A stretch of DNA of 64,000 bases from an uncultured Collinsella sp. (GCA_900757205.1 CAAENA010000090.1:1-64000), one strand, 5' to 3'; counted from the stretch's first letter, positions 26,173 through 34,615 are shown. Notes: generated from the letters alone by a model not told the origin. Numbers and translations: made by a program.

Positions 26173-26331
26173 AACAAGCTGCCGAGGATATGCCAAGGCA
26201 CCGCTGGCCAAACGCAGCCACGCCGCATCCATAGCGCAAGCCTCCCCACGCCAGCCCCTCACCTACTTACGCCCCGCCTCTCTAATAAACACGCTATCAT
26301 CTTGACCCATGAACATACGTTAGGAGCAATC

Positions 26332-27381
26332 ATGCCAAACGAGAACAGCTACGAAGTCGCGCTGCAAAAGAGCAACGCCATTCGCGAGGGCCTGGCCAAG
26401 ACGCCCGAGAAGTTCACCATGCTCACCGGCGACCGCCCCACCGGCCGTCTGCACCTGGGCCACTACTTCGGTACCCTCAAGGGCCGCGTGGAGCTACAGA
26501 ACATGGGTGCAAAGACCAACGTGCTCATCGCCGACTATCAGGTCATCACCGACCGCGACACCACCGAGCACATCCAGGACAACGTGTACAACATGGTCAT
26601 GGACTACCTTGCCTGCGGCATTGACCCCAACAAGACCATGATCTACGCGCACTCCGCCGTGCCCGCCGCCAACCAGCTCATGCTGCCGTTCCTGTCGCTG
26701 GTGTCCGAGGCCGAGCTGGCGCGCAACCCCACCGTCAAGGCCGAGATGGAGGCCTCGGGCCACGAGCTCACCGGCCTTCTGCTCACCTACCCGGTACATC
26801 AGGCCTGCGACATCCTGTTCTGCAAGGGCAACGTGGTGCCCGTCGGTCGCGACCAGCTGCCGCACATCGAGCTTACCCGCACCATCGCCCGCCGCTTTAA
26901 CAACCGCTACGGCAAGGTGTTCCCCGAGGTCGACGCGCTGCTGTCCGAGACTCCGCTGCTGCCGGGCCTGGACGGTCGCAAGATGAGCAAGAGCTACGGC
27001 AACGCCATCAATATTTCGATGACCGCCGAGGAGACGGCCAAGCGCATCAAGAAGAGCCAGACCGACTCCGAGCGCATGATCACGTTCGATCCCGAGAACC
27101 GCCCTGGCGTATCCGGTCTGCTTTCGACAGCCGCCATCTGCACCGGCCGCTCCGAGGTCAAGATTGCCGAGGAGATTGGCATGGGCGGCTCCGGCCAGCT
27201 CAAGAAGTACGTGACCGAGGCCGTCAACGAGTACTTCGCACCGATCCGCGAGCGTCGCCAGCGCTACGAGAACGATCTGGACTATGTGAAGGACGTCCTG
27301 CATGAGGGCAACCGTCGCGCCAACGAGATTGCCGAGCAGACCCTGGCCGAGGTTCGAGACGCCATGGGCATGGTGTACTAG
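26332..27381 (+). CDS. trpS: Tryptophanyl-tRNA synthetase
   Basis: The 349-aa class Ic synthetase shows the HIGH-type motif 'PTGRLHLGHYFGTL' (about 36-49), 'LLTYPVHQACDILF', 'VGRDQLPHIELTRTIARRFN' and 'GLDGRKMSKSYGN' (KMSKS, about 211-223). It attaches tryptophan to its tRNA. Start 26332 follows TTAGGAGC; an in-frame ATG at 26302 has none. No T-box or leader peptide is visible in the 160 bases upstream. A terminator lies 35 bases after the stop. Confidence 0.97.
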   Translation: MPNENSYEVALQKSNAIREGLAKTPEKFTMLTGDRPTGRLHLGHYFGTLKGRVELQNMGAKTNVLIADYQVITDRDTTEHIQDNVYNMVMDYLACGIDPNKTMIYAHSAVPAANQLMLPFLSLVSEAELARNPTVKAEMEASGHELTGLLLTYPVHQACDILFCKGNVVPVGRDQLPHIELTRTIARRFNNRYGKVFPEVDALLSETPLLPGLDGRKMSKSYGNAINISMTAEETAKRIKKSQTDSERMITFDPENRPGVSGLLSTAAICTGRSEVKIAEEIGMGGSGQLKKYVTEAVNEYFAPIRERRQRYENDLDYVKDVLHEGNRRANEIAEQTLAEVRDAMGMVY

Positions 27382-27416
27382 ATCGATCTGCTGGCTAGAA
27401 CTTTCGATTGCTATAG

Positions 27417-27444
27417 GGCGGGCGCTACGGCGTCCGCCTTTTTT
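27417..27444 (+). terminator. Rho-independent terminator after trpS
   Basis: GGCGGGCGC pairs with GCGTCCGCC around TACG and is followed by TTTTTT. Confidence 0.9.
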
Positions 27445-27491
27445 GGTGCCCGACCGGTTCGGCTCTGCCCATTGCACGCCCTCGACAAACA

Positions 27492-27533
27492 GGAACAGGC
27501 CCGCTGGCAGTTAGTTGCCAGCGGGCCTGTTCC
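27492..27533. repeat. Perfect 18-bp hairpin in the trpS-MGMT gap
   Basis: Arms at 27492-27509 and 27516-27533 are perfect reverse complements around a 6-base loop GTTAGT. No T tract follows on either strand. The rest of this 384-base gap holds the trpS terminator and a REP-like palindrome; a 60-codon frame inside it has no Shine-Dalgarno sequence. Confidence 0.8.
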
Positions 27534-27710
27534 CGAAGTACACCGTTGAATCGCACAGAGGGGAGGAATGCGAATCAAACTCAACAGGGCAGGCTTTTTC
27601 ATCGCCTATTGCCTGCTCCGTTGCTGAAACCAATATAGTTCACCGTGGTTTACTTTGCTGCATCAATATCGCCCGCCATAGCTTCTCCATAAGTTAGCCC
27701 CAGTAAACTA

Positions 27711-27749
27711 AACCACCACAAAGGGGACAGGCACCTTTGTGGTGGTTTT
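27711..27749. repeat. REP-like palindrome, family A (copy 3)
   Basis: AAACCACCACAAAGG pairs with CCTTTGTGGTGGTTT. It lies between the convergent trpS and MGMT-like genes, close to the latter's stop. Confidence 0.85.
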
Positions 27750-27765
27750 AACCACGGCAGAGCCG

Positions 27766-28086
27766 CTAGAGCCCTGCAGGCCAGCGACAGGCGGCCAAGT
27801 CGACGTGCATGTCGTCCTTAAACGCCACACCCTCCCCTAGCAAAAGCTCACGTTGAGCATCGGGACCGCCAAAAGCAAAACCCTCGCATATGTGCCCGTC
27901 GGCAAACACCACGCGGTGACAGGGAATCTCGCCGGGGCGAGGATTACTATGCAGGGCATACCCCACGTACCGCGCACTTCGTGGACGACCGGCAAGCAGA
28001 GCCACCTGACCATACGTGGCGACCATCCCCTCGGGGATTTGCTCGACCACCTCGTACACCCGCTCAAAAAAGCCCTCAGACGCCAT
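27766..28086 (-). CDS. MGMT-family methyltransferase-like (ATL) DNA repair protein
   Basis: This short 106-aa protein consists of the DNA-binding/active-site domain of O6-alkylguanine alkyltransferases, with the helix 'VATYGQVALLAGRPRSARYVGYAL' (about 22-45) and the active-site motif 'PCHRVV' (about 55-60). The acceptor Cys is present, unlike in alkyltransferase-like proteins that have Trp there. The N-terminal domain of full Ada/Ogt is missing, as in stand-alone small MGMT proteins. It probably binds alkylated guanine and either repairs it or flags it for excision repair. Start 28086 follows GGAAGGGAG; an in-frame upstream start at 28125 would run into a REP-like palindrome. Confidence 0.85.
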   Translation of the reverse strand: MASEGFFERVYEVVEQIPEGMVATYGQVALLAGRPRSARYVGYALHSNPRPGEIPCHRVVFADGHICEGFAFGGPDAQRELLLGEGVAFKDDMHVDLAACRWPAGL

Positions 28087-28115
28087 TGCTCGCTCCCTTC
28101 CACCCGGAAAAGCAT

Positions 28116-28153
28116 AAACCACCACAAAGGGCCTGTCCCCTTTGTGGTGGTTT
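28116..28153. repeat. REP-like palindrome, family A (copy 4, opposite orientation loop)
   Basis: AAACCACCACAAAGG pairs with CCTTTGTGGTGGTTT with loop GCCTGTCC. It lies 13 bases before the DegV stop and just upstream of the MGMT-like start. Confidence 0.85.
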
Positions 28154-28165
28154 ATGGCAGGTCGG

Positions 28166-29020
28166 TTAGTTGGCGGGCTGGAAGAAGGCTACGGCTACGG
28201 CGCCGGGGCCTACGTGGGTGCCGATGGTGGCGCCAATGGTGTGAACGGGCAGTTCGCCCTCGGCATGGCCAGCCCACAGCGCCGCGCTGTCCTCGATGTA
28301 CTTCTTGAGCACCGCATCCGAAAGGCCCGTATAGCCGAGCGCCAGCGGCATGGAAAAGTCGATGCCGCCCGCTTTTTCGACCTTTTGGTTCAGCAGGTTG
28401 CGGCCGTTCTTGGAACCACGCGCCTTGCCCAGCTGCACGATCAGACCGTCCTCGGCAGCCACAACGGGCTTTACGTTGAGCAGCGTGCCCACGGCGCCGG
28501 CAGCAGCAGACAGGCGACCGCCGCGCACCAGGTACTCCAGCGTCTCGAGCAGACCAATAACCACCACGCGGTCACGGACGGCCTCGACAGCCGCCGCGAT
28601 CTGGGCCGCGCGCTGGCCCTCGTCCACTAGGCGCAGGGCATACTCGACCAGCACGCGCTCACCCAGGGTAACGTTATTGCTATCAACCACATACACGTCG
28701 CCGCCCGGCGCCTCGGCAAGTGCGGTACGGGCGCTCTGATTGGTCCCCGAAAGTTTGGCACCCACGGTAATAATCACCGCCTCGTCGCCGGCCTCACGTG
28801 CTTCGGCAATCGCCTGCGAAAACGCGTACGGGTTGACCTGGCCGGTCTTGGGCAGCTCGTCGCGCTCCACGAGCATCTCGTAAAAGCGCTGGTGATCGAT
28901 GTCGACGCCATCCATATACACATCGGTGCCAAAGGTAACGGACAGCGGCAAGACGGACAGCGCCGGGTGCTCCGCCGGCGACATATCGCTGGCGGAATCG
29001 GTAATAATGCGGACGGACAT
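28166..29020 (-). CDS. DegV family fatty-acid-binding protein
   Basis: The 284-aa protein has the DegV fold signatures: 'IITDSASDM' at the N-terminus (residues 5-13), 'KTGQVNPYAFSQAI' (about 58-71), 'SGTNQSAR', 'VVDSNNVTLGERVLV' and 'LLETLEYLVRGGRLS' (about 155-169). DegV/FakB proteins bind a fatty acid and present it to FakA kinase so that exogenous fatty acids can enter phospholipids. No fakA is in the window. Start 29020 follows GAAAGGA. It lies 119 bases downstream of a MarR-type regulator on the same strand, so the two may be one unit and MarR may control it. Confidence 0.9.
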   Translation of the reverse strand: MSVRIITDSASDMSPAEHPALSVLPLSVTFGTDVYMDGVDIDHQRFYEMLVERDELPKTGQVNPYAFSQAIAEAREAGDEAVIITVGAKLSGTNQSARTALAEAPGGDVYVVDSNNVTLGERVLVEYALRLVDEGQRAAQIAAAVEAVRDRVVVIGLLETLEYLVRGGRLSAAAGAVGTLLNVKPVVAAEDGLIVQLGKARGSKNGRNLLNQKVEKAGGIDFSMPLALGYTGLSDAVLKKYIEDSAALWAGHAEGELPVHTIGATIGTHVGPGAVAVAFFQPAN

Positions 29021-29139
29021 AGCGAATCCTTTCTTGCGCAGGTCTCGCGCAGGGAATTTTGACAGCAATGTCCCGGCACGGCGTACGCGCTCAAACGGGA
29101 CGATGCAGTTCTTGGCTGAAAGCTAGCTCCAGCGCGGCT

Positions 29140-29589
29140 CTAGATCTCGCGCAGGGTGTTGAGAATCGTGCGCAGCGACGCATACATCTGCTCGCGCTGC
29201 TCCACACCCATAGCCTTACCGGTGGTATCGAGCACCTCGCGAATGATGCGGTCCGCCTCGCTCATGCTCTCGCCGCCCAGAGCGGTCAGGCGCACCGGGG
29301 CACGATACTTAACGGCCGCATCACCCGATTCGTCGACCTCGACGTAGCCGCCCTCCTCCAGATGCGCGAGCGTGCGCGAGACGGCGGCACGGGTCACGCC
29401 TGCCATGCGAGCCAGGTCAGCGCCAGTCAGGCCGTCCTTGCTGCGCTCAAGATAGTACAGGCACATAACGTCGGAGCCCTTGAGGCCCAGCCTTGCGCCC
29501 TCGGATGTCTTAATGCGCTGGATCTCCTTGTAGAGCCCGCTGATCAGTCCGACAAAGTCCTCGAAACGTGTCTCGTCGTTCTGCTGCAT
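29140..29589 (-). CDS. MarR family transcriptional regulator
   Basis: The 149-aa protein has the winged helix of MarR regulators: 'LYYLERSKDGLTGADLARMAGVTRAAVSRTLAHLEEGGYVEV' across about residues 44-85, with the wing 'VKYRAPVRLTALGG' after it. The dimerising helices are at both ends. Such proteins bind palindromic operators as dimers and release them on binding small phenolic or lipid ligands. Position upstream of degV suggests control of fatty-acid uptake, as with FabT-type MarR proteins; this is inference. A start Met is directly preceded by GAAAGGCGG. I found no clear palindromic operator in the 120-base gap. Confidence 0.88.
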   Translation of the reverse strand: MQQNDETRFEDFVGLISGLYKEIQRIKTSEGARLGLKGSDVMCLYYLERSKDGLTGADLARMAGVTRAAVSRTLAHLEEGGYVEVDESGDAAVKYRAPVRLTALGGESMSEADRIIREVLDTTGKAMGVEQREQMYASLRTILNTLREI

Positions 29590-29693
29590 GGGAGACGACC
29601 GCCTTTCGCTTACATGATGCTAACTGGTAAACATCTTAGCCGCACGAGGCAACACCCATACCCAAATATCCCATTTGTTAACCAATCAACATA

Positions 29694-29733
29694 AAAACCA
29701 CCACAAAGGGGACAGGCACCTTTGTAGTGGTTT
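29694..29733. repeat. REP-like palindrome, family A (copy 5)
   Basis: AAAACCACCACAAAGG pairs with CCTTTGTAGTGGTTT (one mismatch). It lies between the MarR gene start and the B3/4 gene stop. Confidence 0.8.
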
Positions 29734-29762
29734 GGGGCATCGAGTTTGATCCGCAGACTTCG

Positions 29763-30482
29763 CTACAGCCCCACGCAAGGATTGTCGCGGGTCACAAGCG
29801 TTTTAACGACAACCGTCGCTCCCAGATAGCGCTCGAGCAGCTCGGCTAAGCGATCGATTGCGGCCTGGCAATCCCCCATCCGCTCGGGCTCCACGCACTC
29901 AATCGCCAGGAACGCATCGGCCGAATCATCGGACAGTGCCGTTCGAACGCCGTCGCGCCAGTTCCAGCAGCGGCACACGGCGCCTGCATCGTCGATATAG
30001 GCGAGCTCGCCGGGCAGCGTCGGGTCATCCGCTTCCTCGCCAAGAGGCAGGAACGCATCGCCACCGTCGGTCACCTTCAAGCGAAGGTCACCCTCGATCG
30101 CATGCAAATCCTCGCCTCCCACGGGCAGCGCGTAGGTCAGCGACACCGTGTTGTAGATGTCCACCGCGGACGTAATGTGGCCCACCGGCTTGCCTTTGAG
30201 CACGCGTTTGAGCAGGTTCTCGATTGAGCAACGCGCGCCCTTTTTGGTCTTGAACAGACGGTACGCGTCACGCCATGCCTTGACCGGTGCGTTCTCGCTG
30301 ATAGTATCGCTGGTCAGATGGCGCTCCGCGTCGATATTGGCGCGGTCAAGCAGCGCGGCAATCGCATCCACGTCCTCCTGGGGTATCTGGGCCGCGGGCT
30401 TCATGCCCTTTACGACCACAACGCCGATAGCCGCCTGCGGAAACAGCTCCCAAAACGAATTCTCGGCAACAAAGCCCTTCAT
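29763..30482 (-). CDS. B3/B4 tRNA-binding domain protein (PheRS beta-like domain)
   Basis: The 239-aa protein matches the stand-alone B3/4 domain family, which shares a fold with the editing region of phenylalanyl-tRNA synthetase beta. Seen in the sequence are 'APVKAWRDAYRLFKTKKGARCSIENLLKRV' (about 68-97), 'VDIYNTVSLTYALPVGGED' (about 109-127) and the acidic 'GELAYIDDAGAVCRCWNWRDG'. Stand-alone members may clear mischarged tRNAs or free amino acids, but this is not established. Start 30482 follows GAAGGGAG. Upstream on the same strand are a promoter-like pair and a strong hairpin with a T tract, so its expression may be attenuated. Confidence 0.8.
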   Translation of the reverse strand: MKGFVAENSFWELFPQAAIGVVVVKGMKPAAQIPQEDVDAIAALLDRANIDAERHLTSDTISENAPVKAWRDAYRLFKTKKGARCSIENLLKRVLKGKPVGHITSAVDIYNTVSLTYALPVGGEDLHAIEGDLRLKVTDGGDAFLPLGEEADDPTLPGELAYIDDAGAVCRCWNWRDGVRTALSDDSADAFLAIECVEPERMGDCQAAIDRLAELLERYLGATVVVKTLVTRDNPCVGL

Positions 30483-30523
30483 ACGTGCTCCCTTCACGAT
30501 TCGCCCCACGCGAGCGTCTAAAC

Positions 30524-30582
30524 AAAAAGCGCTCTCACAGCGGCCACCTTCAAAGTCCTACGGTGCCGCCACAAGAGCGCTT
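30524..30582 (-). terminator. Strong terminator hairpin in the leader of the B3/4 gene
   Basis: On the minus strand AAGCGCTCT pairs with AGAGCGCTT, extended inside by GGCGGCACC-type pairing, and TTTTTG follows. It lies about 40 bases before the B3/4 start and downstream of a promoter-like sequence, so it could be an attenuator; it could also simply end pckA transcripts. Confidence 0.8.
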
Positions 30583-30623
30583 ACGCTGTCCCCATCCGGA
30601 GAAGGGGACGATATGTCAGGCGT

Positions 30624-30652
30624 ATTGTAACCCGAGTCATCCGCGCGAGCAA
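30624..30652 (-). promoter_or_regulatory. Putative promoter of the B3/4 gene
   Basis: On the minus strand TTGCTC (30652-30647) and TACAAT (30629-30624) are 17 bases apart. Transcription from it would run through the hairpin at 30524-30582. Confidence 0.5.
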
Positions 30653-30687
30653 AACCACCACAAAGGTGTCCCCTTTATGGTGGTTTT
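30651..30687. repeat. REP-like palindrome, family A (copy 6, shortened loop)
   Basis: AAAACCACCACAAAGG pairs with CCTTTATGGTGGTTTT around TGTCC. It lies 16 bases after the pckA stop. Confidence 0.8.
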
Positions 30688-30702
30688 GGGTCTGAAGCAA
30701 CG

Positions 30703-32373
30703 TTAGTGTCGGAGTCCCAGCAGGCCGCGGCCGCGATGACGGGCGTCGGCGTGCACCTGAGCGTGCGGACCGGCGGCCTTGACGGACTCGGGCAGGTGCG
30801 AGTACTTCTTCTCGAAGTTCTCCTCGAACATCACGGCCAGGTTGTGCGCTGCCTCGTCGTAGCGAGCGGTGCTCTGCCAGTACTGGCGCGGCACCAGAAT
30901 GCCGTCGGGCACACCGTGGCACGTGGTGGGAATGTCGACGTTAAAGATATCGTCATGCACGAACTCGCTGTCCTCGATGGTACCGTCGAGGGCACGGGCC
31001 ACCAGGGCGCGCGTGTAGGCAAGCTCGATGCGATGGCCCACGCCATAACCGCCGCCGATCCAGCCGGTGTTGACCAGATAGACGCGGGTGCGACCGTCGG
31101 CGATGCGCTCGCCGAGCATCTTAGCGTAGACCATGGGGTCGAGCGGCATAAACGGCTCGCCAAACAGCGAAGAGAACGTGGGTGTGGGCTCGGTGACGCC
31201 GACCTCGGTGCCGGGAATCTTGGCCGTAAAGCCCGTCACAAAGTGATACATGGCGGCGTCGGCCGTCAGGCGCGAGATGGGCGGCAGCACGCCAAAGGCG
31301 TCGCAGGTCAAAAACAGCACGACGCTTGGGGTGGTGCCCATGCCCTTGGTCCACGCGTTGGGGATATGCTCGACGGGATATGCCACGCGCGTGTTGTGCG
31401 TGACCGAGACGTCATCGTAGTTGGGCTTGCGATTCTCATCGAGCACCACGTTTTCACAGATGGCGCCAAAGCGAACGGCGTTGAAGATCTCGGGCTCGTG
31501 GAACACGTCCAGGCCCTCGCACTTGGCGTAGCAGCCGCCCTCGACGTTAAAGATGCCCATGTCGGACCAGCCGTGCTCGTCGTCGCCGATCAGCAGGCGC
31601 GTGGGGTTGGCCGAAAGCGTGGTCTTGCCGGTGCCGGACAGGCCAAAGAACACCGCGGTCTCGTGCGTGACGGGATCCATGCTGGCCGAGCAATGCATGG
31701 GCAGTACGTCGTCCTCGACGGGCAGCAGGTAATTCATGACGCTGAAGATGGACTTTTTGATCTCGCCGGAGTAACCGGTGCCGGCAACCAGAATCACGCG
31801 CTCCTGGAAGTTGATGACCACGGCGGCGCTGGAGTTGAGGCCTTTGATGGCGGGATCGCACTGGTAGCCCGGCGCGGCGAGCACGCAGAAGTCCGGCTCG
31901 CCGGTGCGTGCGATTTCACGGGCAAGCGGGCGGGCGAGCATCTGCTTAATAAAGAGCGCCTGGCTGGCACGCTCGCAGGCGACAAGCAGACGACGCGTAT
32001 GGTTGCGGTCGGCACCGGCCATACCGCGAGTGACGAACACGTCGCGCTCGTTGAGATAGTCGACGACGCCGGCCTTGATGGCCTCGTAGCTCTCGACAGA
32101 CAGCGGGCGGTTGATGGCACCCCAGGCAATCTTGTCGTGAACATCGGGGGTGTCAACGATAAAGCGGTCATTAGGCGAGCGGCCAGTGCGCTCCCCCGTC
32201 TCGATCACCAGCGCGCCGTTGGAGGCCATACGACCTTCGTTGCGACGGATGGCGTGCTCGACGAGCTCGGCTGCCGGCAGGTCGACCAGCAGGCGGGGCT
32301 GGTTCTCGGCGGGATCTTCGACCAGCGTAATGCCAAAGTTGGATAGAACTTCTGCAGGGGTAACACCAGGCAT
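30703..32373 (-). CDS. pckA: Phosphoenolpyruvate carboxykinase (ATP)
   Basis: The 556-aa protein is the ATP-type PEPCK. Motifs are 'TGRSPNDRFIV' (about 63-73), 'GTGYSGEIKKSIFSVMNYLLP' spread over about 206-226, the kinase loop 'FFGLSGTGKTTLS' (about 250-262), 'IGDDEHGWSD' and 'NVEGGCYAK'. It interconverts oxaloacetate and PEP; in fermenting anaerobes it often runs toward oxaloacetate to feed fumarate respiration. Start 32373 follows AAAGGAGG. The longer frame from 32487 has no Shine-Dalgarno sequence. The C-terminus ends with an unusual His/Arg/Gly-rich tail ('HADARHRGRGLLGLRH'). Confidence 0.97.
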   Translation of the reverse strand: MPGVTPAEVLSNFGITLVEDPAENQPRLLVDLPAAELVEHAIRRNEGRMASNGALVIETGERTGRSPNDRFIVDTPDVHDKIAWGAINRPLSVESYEAIKAGVVDYLNERDVFVTRGMAGADRNHTRRLLVACERASQALFIKQMLARPLAREIARTGEPDFCVLAAPGYQCDPAIKGLNSSAAVVINFQERVILVAGTGYSGEIKKSIFSVMNYLLPVEDDVLPMHCSASMDPVTHETAVFFGLSGTGKTTLSANPTRLLIGDDEHGWSDMGIFNVEGGCYAKCEGLDVFHEPEIFNAVRFGAICENVVLDENRKPNYDDVSVTHNTRVAYPVEHIPNAWTKGMGTTPSVVLFLTCDAFGVLPPISRLTADAAMYHFVTGFTAKIPGTEVGVTEPTPTFSSLFGEPFMPLDPMVYAKMLGERIADGRTRVYLVNTGWIGGGYGVGHRIELAYTRALVARALDGTIEDSEFVHDDIFNVDIPTTCHGVPDGILVPRQYWQSTARYDEAAHNLAVMFEENFEKKYSHLPESVKAAGPHAQVHADARHRGRGLLGLRH

Positions 32374-32510
32374 GGGGCCTCCTTTAAAAACGCGACACGT
32401 GGACGCGGCGCGCACTTTACTCACGTAAAGCCCGTTGTACCCGATATGCAAAAACGTTTTTGCGGCAAGGGCGAAGCGCCCGCCCAACGGTCAAAAATCG
32501 CACGCAAGCG

Positions 32511-32562
32511 GCCTAGTCATTGGGGATGTTCTTGAATGACTAGCTGTTGGGGACACTCTTGA
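32511..32562. repeat. Intergenic repeat, family C, copy 2
   Basis: The segment beginning TAGTCATTGGGGATGTTCTT and ending GGGACACTCTTG matches copy 1 at 13211. It lies in the 351-base gap upstream of pckA. Confidence 0.6.
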
Positions 32563-32574
32563 ACAGGCATCAAC

Positions 32575-32626
32575 CAAGGAGTGCCCCTAGATGCCGGCAC
32601 TTAGGGACGTTCCCAAAGTGCCGGCT
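32575..32626. repeat. Intergenic repeat, family B, copy 2
   Basis: CAAGGAGTGCCCCTAGATGC, CGGCAC and GACGTTCCCAAAGTGCCGG match copy 1 at 19849. It directly follows the family C copy. Confidence 0.6.
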
Positions 32627-32724
32627 ACTGAATGGCGCCGCCGAAATTATTGAACAACCTGGTCAAAAACACGAGTCGATACCACCGCGGCTATACTAGA
32701 GCACAGCAATAGAAAGGAATCGTC

Positions 32725-34299
32725 TTGAGCATCACGCCCCTCGATAGCATCCGCCGCACCATCGCCCGCCGCAACGGCGTCACCGACCCCACCGTATCGG
32801 GCGGGGCGCACGGGCAAGGCGGACGCATCGAGAACGGCCTGTTCCCCGCATCGCACACCGCCGAGGAGCTCGCACGAATCCAAGAGCTAAGCCAGCGTAA
32901 CGCCGGCGGTCCCGACAGCAGCCAGACCACACGCCGTCGCCGTGAGCGCGATCGCCAACCCGGCCCCATCCGCCGCATGGTCAATGCCTGGTGGAACCGC
33001 CTGCTCGGAGCCGTCTACGGCGGCGGCTTCTCCACGCAAGAAGCCGAGTACGAAGATCACGCCACCCGTCGCGACTACCTTTGGAATACCCTGGGCACCG
33101 CCGTATGGGGCATGGCGTTTCCGCTGCTCACCATTGTGTCGACGCAGCTCGTGGGGGCCGAGGAAGCTGGCAAGTTCTCCATCGCCTTTGTCACCGGCAC
33201 GCTCATCATGATCGCGTGCAACTATGGCGTGCGCAACTTTCAGGTCTCGGACATCGACGAAACGACGTCCTTTGCCTCTTACCAGCTCAACCGCTGGCTT
33301 TGCGGAGCGCTCACCCTAGGCTGCGGCCTCATGTACAGCAGCGCCCGCGGCTACGATGCGCAGATGGCGACGATCGGCCTGGGCGTCTACCTCTATAAGG
33401 TAATCGATGGCATCGCCGACGTGTACGAGGGCCGCCTGCAGCAGGCCGACAAGCTCTATTTGGCCGGCATGAGCCAAACGCTGCGTTCCGCCGGCGTCAT
33501 CGCAGTCTTTAGCGTGGCGCTGTTCCTCACGCGCAGCATGCCCATCGCGGCTATGGCCATGGGTGTTACCGCGATTGCCTCGCTCGTGCTGGTCACCGCC
33601 CCGCTCGCCCTGCTCGAAACCGAAAAATCGCGCCGCGTGAGCCTGCGCGAGGCTGGCCACCTGTTTATCCAGTGCGCCCCGCTCTTTGGTGCGCTGTTCC
33701 TGTTCAACCTAATCGAGAGCATGCCCAAGTTCGTGATGGAAGGCACGCTGGCCTACAAATATCAGCTGTACTTTAATGCACTGTTCTTTCCGGCGCAGGC
33801 TATTTTGCTGAGCGTCGGATTTATCTATAAACCGCAGCTTTTGCGTCTGTCGAGCATTTGGGCGAATCCGCGCAAGCGTCGCCGCTTTGACCTGATTATT
33901 GTTGCCGTTATGGCACTGATCGTGGTCATTACCGGAGCGTGCGCCGCATTTATGGCAGGCCCCGGCATTCCCCTCATGAGCTTTATGTACGGCCTCAACT
34001 TTGAGCGCTACCGCACATTGGCACTGCTAATGGTTGTCGCCGGCGGAGTCACCGCGGCAATCGACTTTATCTACGCCATCATCACGGTGTTGCGCCACGC
34101 CGGCGATGTCACCAAGATCTACCTGATCTGCTTCGCCGTAAGCGTGGTGCTGCCGGTGATCCTGATTAAGCTGCTGGGTCTGATGGGCGCCGTGGTGAGC
34201 TACCTGGCGGTTATGGCCCTACTGCTGGTGTTGCTGATAATCGAGTACGCCCACATCCGCCAACGCATCGAACGCGACCGTAACCCATACGGCGCCTAA
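32725..34299 (+). CDS. Polytopic membrane protein, MATE/polysaccharide flippase-like
   Basis: The 524-aa protein has a hydrophilic, Arg-rich N-terminal stretch of about 110 residues and then roughly twelve hydrophobic segments arranged like Wzx/MATE flippases (for example 'WGMAFPLLTIVSTQLVGAEEAGKFSIAF', about 130-157, a typical first-helix pattern). Such proteins move lipid-linked sugars or drugs across the membrane. The start is TTG at 32725, placed 8 bases after GAAAGGA; the first ATG would remove 84 residues. No glycosyltransferase genes adjoin, so the cargo is unknown. It is a single-gene unit. Confidence 0.75.
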   Translation: MSITPLDSIRRTIARRNGVTDPTVSGGAHGQGGRIENGLFPASHTAEELARIQELSQRNAGGPDSSQTTRRRRERDRQPGPIRRMVNAWWNRLLGAVYGGGFSTQEAEYEDHATRRDYLWNTLGTAVWGMAFPLLTIVSTQLVGAEEAGKFSIAFVTGTLIMIACNYGVRNFQVSDIDETTSFASYQLNRWLCGALTLGCGLMYSSARGYDAQMATIGLGVYLYKVIDGIADVYEGRLQQADKLYLAGMSQTLRSAGVIAVFSVALFLTRSMPIAAMAMGVTAIASLVLVTAPLALLETEKSRRVSLREAGHLFIQCAPLFGALFLFNLIESMPKFVMEGTLAYKYQLYFNALFFPAQAILLSVGFIYKPQLLRLSSIWANPRKRRRFDLIIVAVMALIVVITGACAAFMAGPGIPLMSFMYGLNFERYRTLALLMVVAGGVTAAIDFIYAIITVLRHAGDVTKIYLICFAVSVVLPVILIKLLGLMGAVVSYLAVMALLLVLLIIEYAHIRQRIERDRNPYGA

Positions 34300-34380
34300 T
34301 TAGCTGCCCCCGGTCACCGGAATTAACGATGGAATCACCCCGGCTGGGGTCTCGTTGCGGACGATTTGCGACACGCAAAA

Positions 34381-34503
34381 CTAAGTGAGTAGACTTTTGC
34401 CGAATCCCTGACCACACCGGCAAAACACAAGTCAGTGACCTGCGGCTTTGTTGAGACAAATTTGCCGGCTGGTCGACATTTCCAAAAAAGTCTACTCACT
34501 TAG
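34381..34503 (+). repeat. Structured inverted repeat, family D, copy 2
   Basis: Perfect 18-bp arms CTAAGTGAGTAGACTTTT (34381-34398) and the complement at 34486-34503 enclose a core with ACCTGCGG at 34438, 39 bases from the left arm. Similarity to copy 3 also extends upstream (GGGGTCTCGTTG at 34346) and downstream. It fills most of the 316-base gap after the flippase-like gene. Confidence 0.85.
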
Positions 34504-34514
34504 CCAGCGGGCAG

Positions 34515-34565
34515 CCAAATGATTATTTAATCCCCGTCCCAGAAAAATCATTTGGTTGGCAGAAG
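34515..34565. repeat. Small hairpin next to family D copy 2
   Basis: CCAAATGATT (34515-34524) pairs with AATCATTTGG (34556-34565). Confidence 0.5.
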
Positions 34566-34615
34566 GGCAAAAGCAGTCAAAAAAGCCCGTCCCAAATTAG
34601 CGACCCCTTGCGCCA

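Noticed and set aside
27515..27697. A 60-codon plus-strand frame after trpS
   Set aside because: It starts inside a perfect hairpin, has no Shine-Dalgarno sequence and no domain likeness.
30524..30620. T-box riboswitch in front of the B3/4 gene
   Set aside because: The leader is too short and lacks a specifier stem; only a loose antiterminator-like segment is present, so it was kept only as a possible attenuator.
30706..32346. A 546-codon plus-strand frame opposite pckA
   Set aside because: pckA is unmistakable on the other strand; the antisense frame is open only because of high third-position GC.
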